Shown piece after piece: positions 13,832-16,055 of a stretch of DNA of 16,055 bases (its first letter is position 1; every line of letters begins with the position of its first letter). The notes beneath the pieces were generated by a model, which saw only the letters and a list, made by a program, of their open reading frames with translations, searched no databases and was not told the origin of the DNA. The stretch is taken from assembly GCA_034428715.1 (NCBI GenBank), contig DAOUHE010000336.1, positions 1 through 16,055 of the forward strand, read 5' to 3'. This DNA comes from Io17-Chloro-G2 sp034428715 (GTDB taxonomy: Bacteria; Chloroflexota; Dehalococcoidia; Lucifugimonadales; UBA3495). A program made the translations under genes and the position numbers.

Positions 13832-15223
13832 GTGCTCCATATGACGTCCAATTACACCGACAACTTCCACATTTGCGCCGACGACCGGCTGAGCCTTCTT
13901 TTCTCCTTCAGCGTCCACGCCGGGGCCTTTGGCACTTTTTTATCCCTGCTCACCGGCGCCGGTCTCTATTCGCTGGATATCAAAACCCAAGGGTTTGCCG
14001 GCCTGCCAGACTGGCTGGCTCAAAACCAGATCACTGTCTATTGTTCGGTCCCGGCCGGCTTTCGCCAATTTACCAGCATCTTGACCGGCGAAGAGAGGTT
14101 TCCCAACCTTCGCCTCATCTACTTAGCCGGTGAGCCCGTATATCGGTCAGACGCAGAGCAGTATCGAAAACATTTGCCGCATGATTTTATCTTCGTCAAT
14201 AGGCTAGGATGCACCGAGGCCGACGTCATCAGCATGTATTTCATAGACAAGAATACCTGGGTCTCCGGAAATACTGTCCAATGCGGATTTGGCCCCCAGG
14301 ATAAGCAAGTCCTGGTGCTTGATGAAGAAGGCAGCGAAGTTGGAATAAACCAAACCGGTGAGATCGCCGTAAGGAGCCGCTACCTTTCGCCCGGCTATTG
14401 GAAGAGACCGGACCTTACCAAGGCCAACTTCCTTCCCGACCCCGACAGTGGCGATCAACGTATCTACCTCACCGGAGACCTTGGGCAAATGCGCCCCGAC
14501 GGCTGCCCGGAACACCTGGGGCGGAAGGATTTTCAGCTCAAGATCAGGGGCTACCGGGTTGAAGCCGCCGAGGTAGAGATGGCGCTGTTCGAGAGGACTG
14601 ACGTGCAGGAGGCCGTGGCCGTCGCCCGAGAGGACCTTCCCGGCAACCATCGCCTGGTTGCATACGTTGTCCCAGCCAGCCAACCGGCGCCTAGCATCGC
14701 CTCTTTACGAAGCTCCCTCCAGGAAAAACTGCCGGAATACATGGTGCCTTCGGCCTTCGTGTTCTTAGACGCCCTGCCAACTTTGCCCAATGGCAAATTG
14801 AACCGTCGCGAGTTGCCCCCGCCGTTAAGCGCCCGCCCTGAATTAGGGACACCCTTAGTGGGCGGCAGGACCCCAGTCGAGCGGGCCCTGTTGGAGATCT
14901 GGTCGGCTGTATTGGGGCTTGACGAGGTAGGCGTCCACGACAACTTCCTGGAATTGGGTGGAGACTCCTTGCTATCCGGACAGGTGGTGGCCCGGGTGAT
15001 CGGCGAATTTCGGGTGGACCTGCCCTTACGGTCTTTGTTCCAGGCGCCCACGGTGGCCGACATGGCATTGGCCATCACCCAGCGCCGGGCGAAAGCGGCG
15101 GATCAGGCGGACATCAATCGCATGCTCACCGAGTTGGAAGCCCTCTTGGCCAAGAAGGCAAAAACGATGATGGATGAAGATGGTTCAACGGACGTGTATT
15201 CGGATGGCGAAGGACGTAACTGA
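13832..15223 (+). CDS. C-terminal part of the adenylation-thiolation protein, with carrier domain
   Basis: The frame is open from just after the amber codon (13802), and the first start-like codon is GTG at 13832. It holds the rest of the adenylation domain and a carrier domain. Motifs by residue from 13832: LFSFS (23-27, at the FDxS position), NRLGCTEA (123-130), YLTGDL (212-217), GRKDFQLKIRG (230-240), LPEYMVP (300-306), NGKLNR (320-325) with the catalytic lysine, then a thiolation domain with LGGDSL (375-380), Ser379 being the phosphopantetheine site. About 45 helical residues follow. The aspartate that normally holds a substrate alpha-amino group at the FDxS motif is Ser here, so the substrate is probably not an ordinary alpha-amino acid. 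No condensation, thioesterase or reductase domain is in the window. There is no ribosome site at 13832, which supports this being half of a 671-residue protein rather than a separate gene. Confidence 0.8.
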   Translation: MLHMTSNYTDNFHICADDRLSLLFSFSVHAGAFGTFLSLLTGAGLYSLDIKTQGFAGLPDWLAQNQITVYCSVPAGFRQFTSILTGEERFPNLRLIYLAGEPVYRSDAEQYRKHLPHDFIFVNRLGCTEADVISMYFIDKNTWVSGNTVQCGFGPQDKQVLVLDEEGSEVGINQTGEIAVRSRYLSPGYWKRPDLTKANFLPDPDSGDQRIYLTGDLGQMRPDGCPEHLGRKDFQLKIRGYRVEAAEVEMALFERTDVQEAVAVAREDLPGNHRLVAYVVPASQPAPSIASLRSSLQEKLPEYMVPSAFVFLDALPTLPNGKLNRRELPPPLSARPELGTPLVGGRTPVERALLEIWSAVLGLDEVGVHDNFLELGGDSLLSGQVVARVIGEFRVDLPLRSLFQAPTVADMALAITQRRAKAADQADINRMLTELEALLAKKAKTMMDEDGSTDVYSDGEGRN

Positions 15224-15632
15224 CGGGTCCCTTCAACGTGCACCTGGTCCTAGTCCACAGGAATGTCCTGGACCCAATGTACTGGGATTTGATTACCTCG
15301 GTGTCCCCTTCCTCAACGAAATAGCTATATACCAGCACGGTTTTTGCCTATATCCAAGGGTAGGAATGCCATAACACTGAAATTTCGGGTTGACAAGCAT
15401 CGGGAAACTGGGTAAGTTGTTTCGCCAGATGACATCTATCTACAACTAACGGGTCGATGGAATAATAGTAACTGCGTTTTGCGTGTTAGAAGTTTGGTCC
15501 CAAATAGAAGATTTCCTCAAAGTCGGTACAGGTTTTAGGGTCAAGTTGACGGGAAATCAATTTCATTATCCGGCCCGTTCATGATGCGTTGATGGCGCCC
15601 CATTTCTCCCACCTTTAATGAAGGTCGAAATC
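15224..15632. other. Spacer between the A-T protein and the secreted-protein gene
   Basis: No convincing coding frame is seen in these 409 bp. A frame crossing the left edge (to 15374) shows no recognisable family and a composition that drifts, so I do not call it. A compound dyad with GGTCC near 15247 and GGACC near 15270, and an inner AGGA/TCCT pair, follows the A-T gene; it lacks a T-run. The right half has lower GC than the flanking genes and holds the possible promoter listed separately. Confidence 0.4.
15390..15418 (+). promoter_or_regulatory. Possible sigma-70-type promoter
   Basis: A perfect TTGACA (15390-15395) is followed after 17 bases by TAAGTT (15413-15418), which matches the -10 consensus only in part. 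It points at the gene starting at 15633, which would give a leader of about 200 bases. The poor -10 makes this tentative. Confidence 0.3.
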
Positions 15633-15992
15633 ATGAGGACCCGAAATCAGATTGCCTTGATTGGTGTGGTGAGCCTGGCTGCCCTAGTAAGCGCGTTGAC
15701 ATTGGTGCTGGTAACCGCGCTGCCAGCAGGCCTGGTAAATGCGGCGCCGGGAAGCACCATCGATTTCGAAGGGTTGGCGGAAGGATCAACCGTTAGCAGC
15801 GTCTCGTCTAGCTCAGGTATAAGCGGCGATGTGGTGGCCGGATCGATAAAGGTAATCGGATTCAACCCCTCCCTCGCCGGTAACCAGGCCATGATCTTTG
15901 ATGCTACCTGCGCCGGCGGGCCCTCATCTAGCAGGCTGCTGAAAAACTCCCGCAGAAATTGCCCGGAGAAGGGTGTAACGGAGATAAAATAA
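15633..15992 (+). CDS. Truncated secreted protein with a DFEGL-type N-terminal domain
   Basis: The start at 15633 is preferred over an ATG at 15618 because AAGG lies 8 bases before it. The first 37 residues form a clear export signal: MRTRNQ, a long hydrophobic stretch, and an Ala-rich cleavage region (VNA-AP). The mature part begins STIDFEGLAEGSTVSSVSS and runs to AMIFDAT, resembling secreted proteins with a DFEGL...G..V segment and an AMIFD strand, which I recall as extracellular beta-rich domains of unknown role. After GGPSS (about 15928) the resemblance ends; the remaining residues (RLLKNSRRN and onward) are basic and read from sequence that looks like an insertion-sequence end. I infer the gene was cut there and that its real C-terminal portion lies beyond the element, outside the window. 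Confidence 0.6.
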   Translation: MRTRNQIALIGVVSLAALVSALTLVLVTALPAGLVNAAPGSTIDFEGLAEGSTVSSVSSSSGISGDVVAGSIKVIGFNPSLAGNQAMIFDATCAGGPSSSRLLKNSRRNCPEKGVTEIK

Positions 15993-16055
15993 AGGAAACG
16001 GGTGGGAGGTTGAGGGAGTGCGCGGACGACGAGAGCCCCAGGTTAGCATGCTGGC
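15932..16055. mobile_element. Probable left end of an insertion sequence, transposase outside the window
   Basis: From about 15932 the sequence reads CAGGCTGCTGAAAAACTCC, which resembles the GGCTGxTGAAAAA terminal repeats I associate with IS1182/IS5-like elements. It starts exactly where the 15633 gene stops resembling its family and is preceded by CTAG (15928-15931), a tetranucleotide used as a target by some IS families. The remaining 100 or so bases have no open frame of note and run off the window, consistent with the lead-in to a transposase gene. The element type and its exact boundary cannot be settled without the other end. Confidence 0.4.

Noticed and set aside
15174..15374. 66-codon frame crossing the end of the A-T gene
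   Set aside because: It starts inside the A-T coding region in another frame, has no ribosome site of note and no family resemblance.

Overview
The window is a bacterial chromosome segment, most likely from a member of the Chloroflexota (a Dehalococcoidia/SAR202-like lineage is my best guess). The hints are moderately high GC, a lipoprotein-type UrtA whose lipobox is followed by a TPVPAT-style linker common in Chloroflexota lipoproteins, frequent GTG/TTG starts, and an adenylation-domain family that I recall from Chloroflexota and cyanobacteria. The taxonomic call is inference, because no rRNA or other marker gene is present.

Layout. At 1-283 there is only the C-terminal tail of a methyl-accepting chemotaxis protein, with no coherent upstream part. 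A small unknown helical protein follows (393-818, +). From 12645 down to 840, everything on the minus strand reads as one urea-nitrogen locus in the order [17-codon leader]-ureA-urtA-urtB-urtC-urtD-urtE-glnA-ureB-ureC-ureF-ureG-ureD. At about 12646-13204 lies a gene-free divergent control region with several dyad symmetries. On the plus strand after it is a stand-alone adenylation-thiolation (A-T) protein of the NRPS type, split by one in-frame amber codon at 13799-13801. After a 409-bp spacer comes a secreted-protein gene (15633-15992) that loses its family resemblance where a sequence resembling an insertion-sequence end begins (about 15932). The window ends inside that element.

How it works together. 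UrtA captures urea outside the membrane, UrtB/UrtC form the channel and UrtD/UrtE power import. UreABC hydrolyses urea to ammonia and carbamate, and UreD/UreF/UreG load nickel into UreC. The glnA product, a type I-alpha glutamine synthetase without the adenylylation motif, captures the ammonia as glutamine. Uptake, hydrolysis and assimilation are thus encoded in one run of co-directional genes. Notable oddities are ureA standing apart from ureBC with the whole transporter and glnA between them, the absence of ureE from the window, a perfect 12-bp-arm palindrome inside an unusual C-terminal tail of urtD, a pentapeptide repeat in the UrtD N-terminus, a perfect 3 x 16-bp tandem repeat between urtA and urtB, and a leader ORF overlapping the ureA start.
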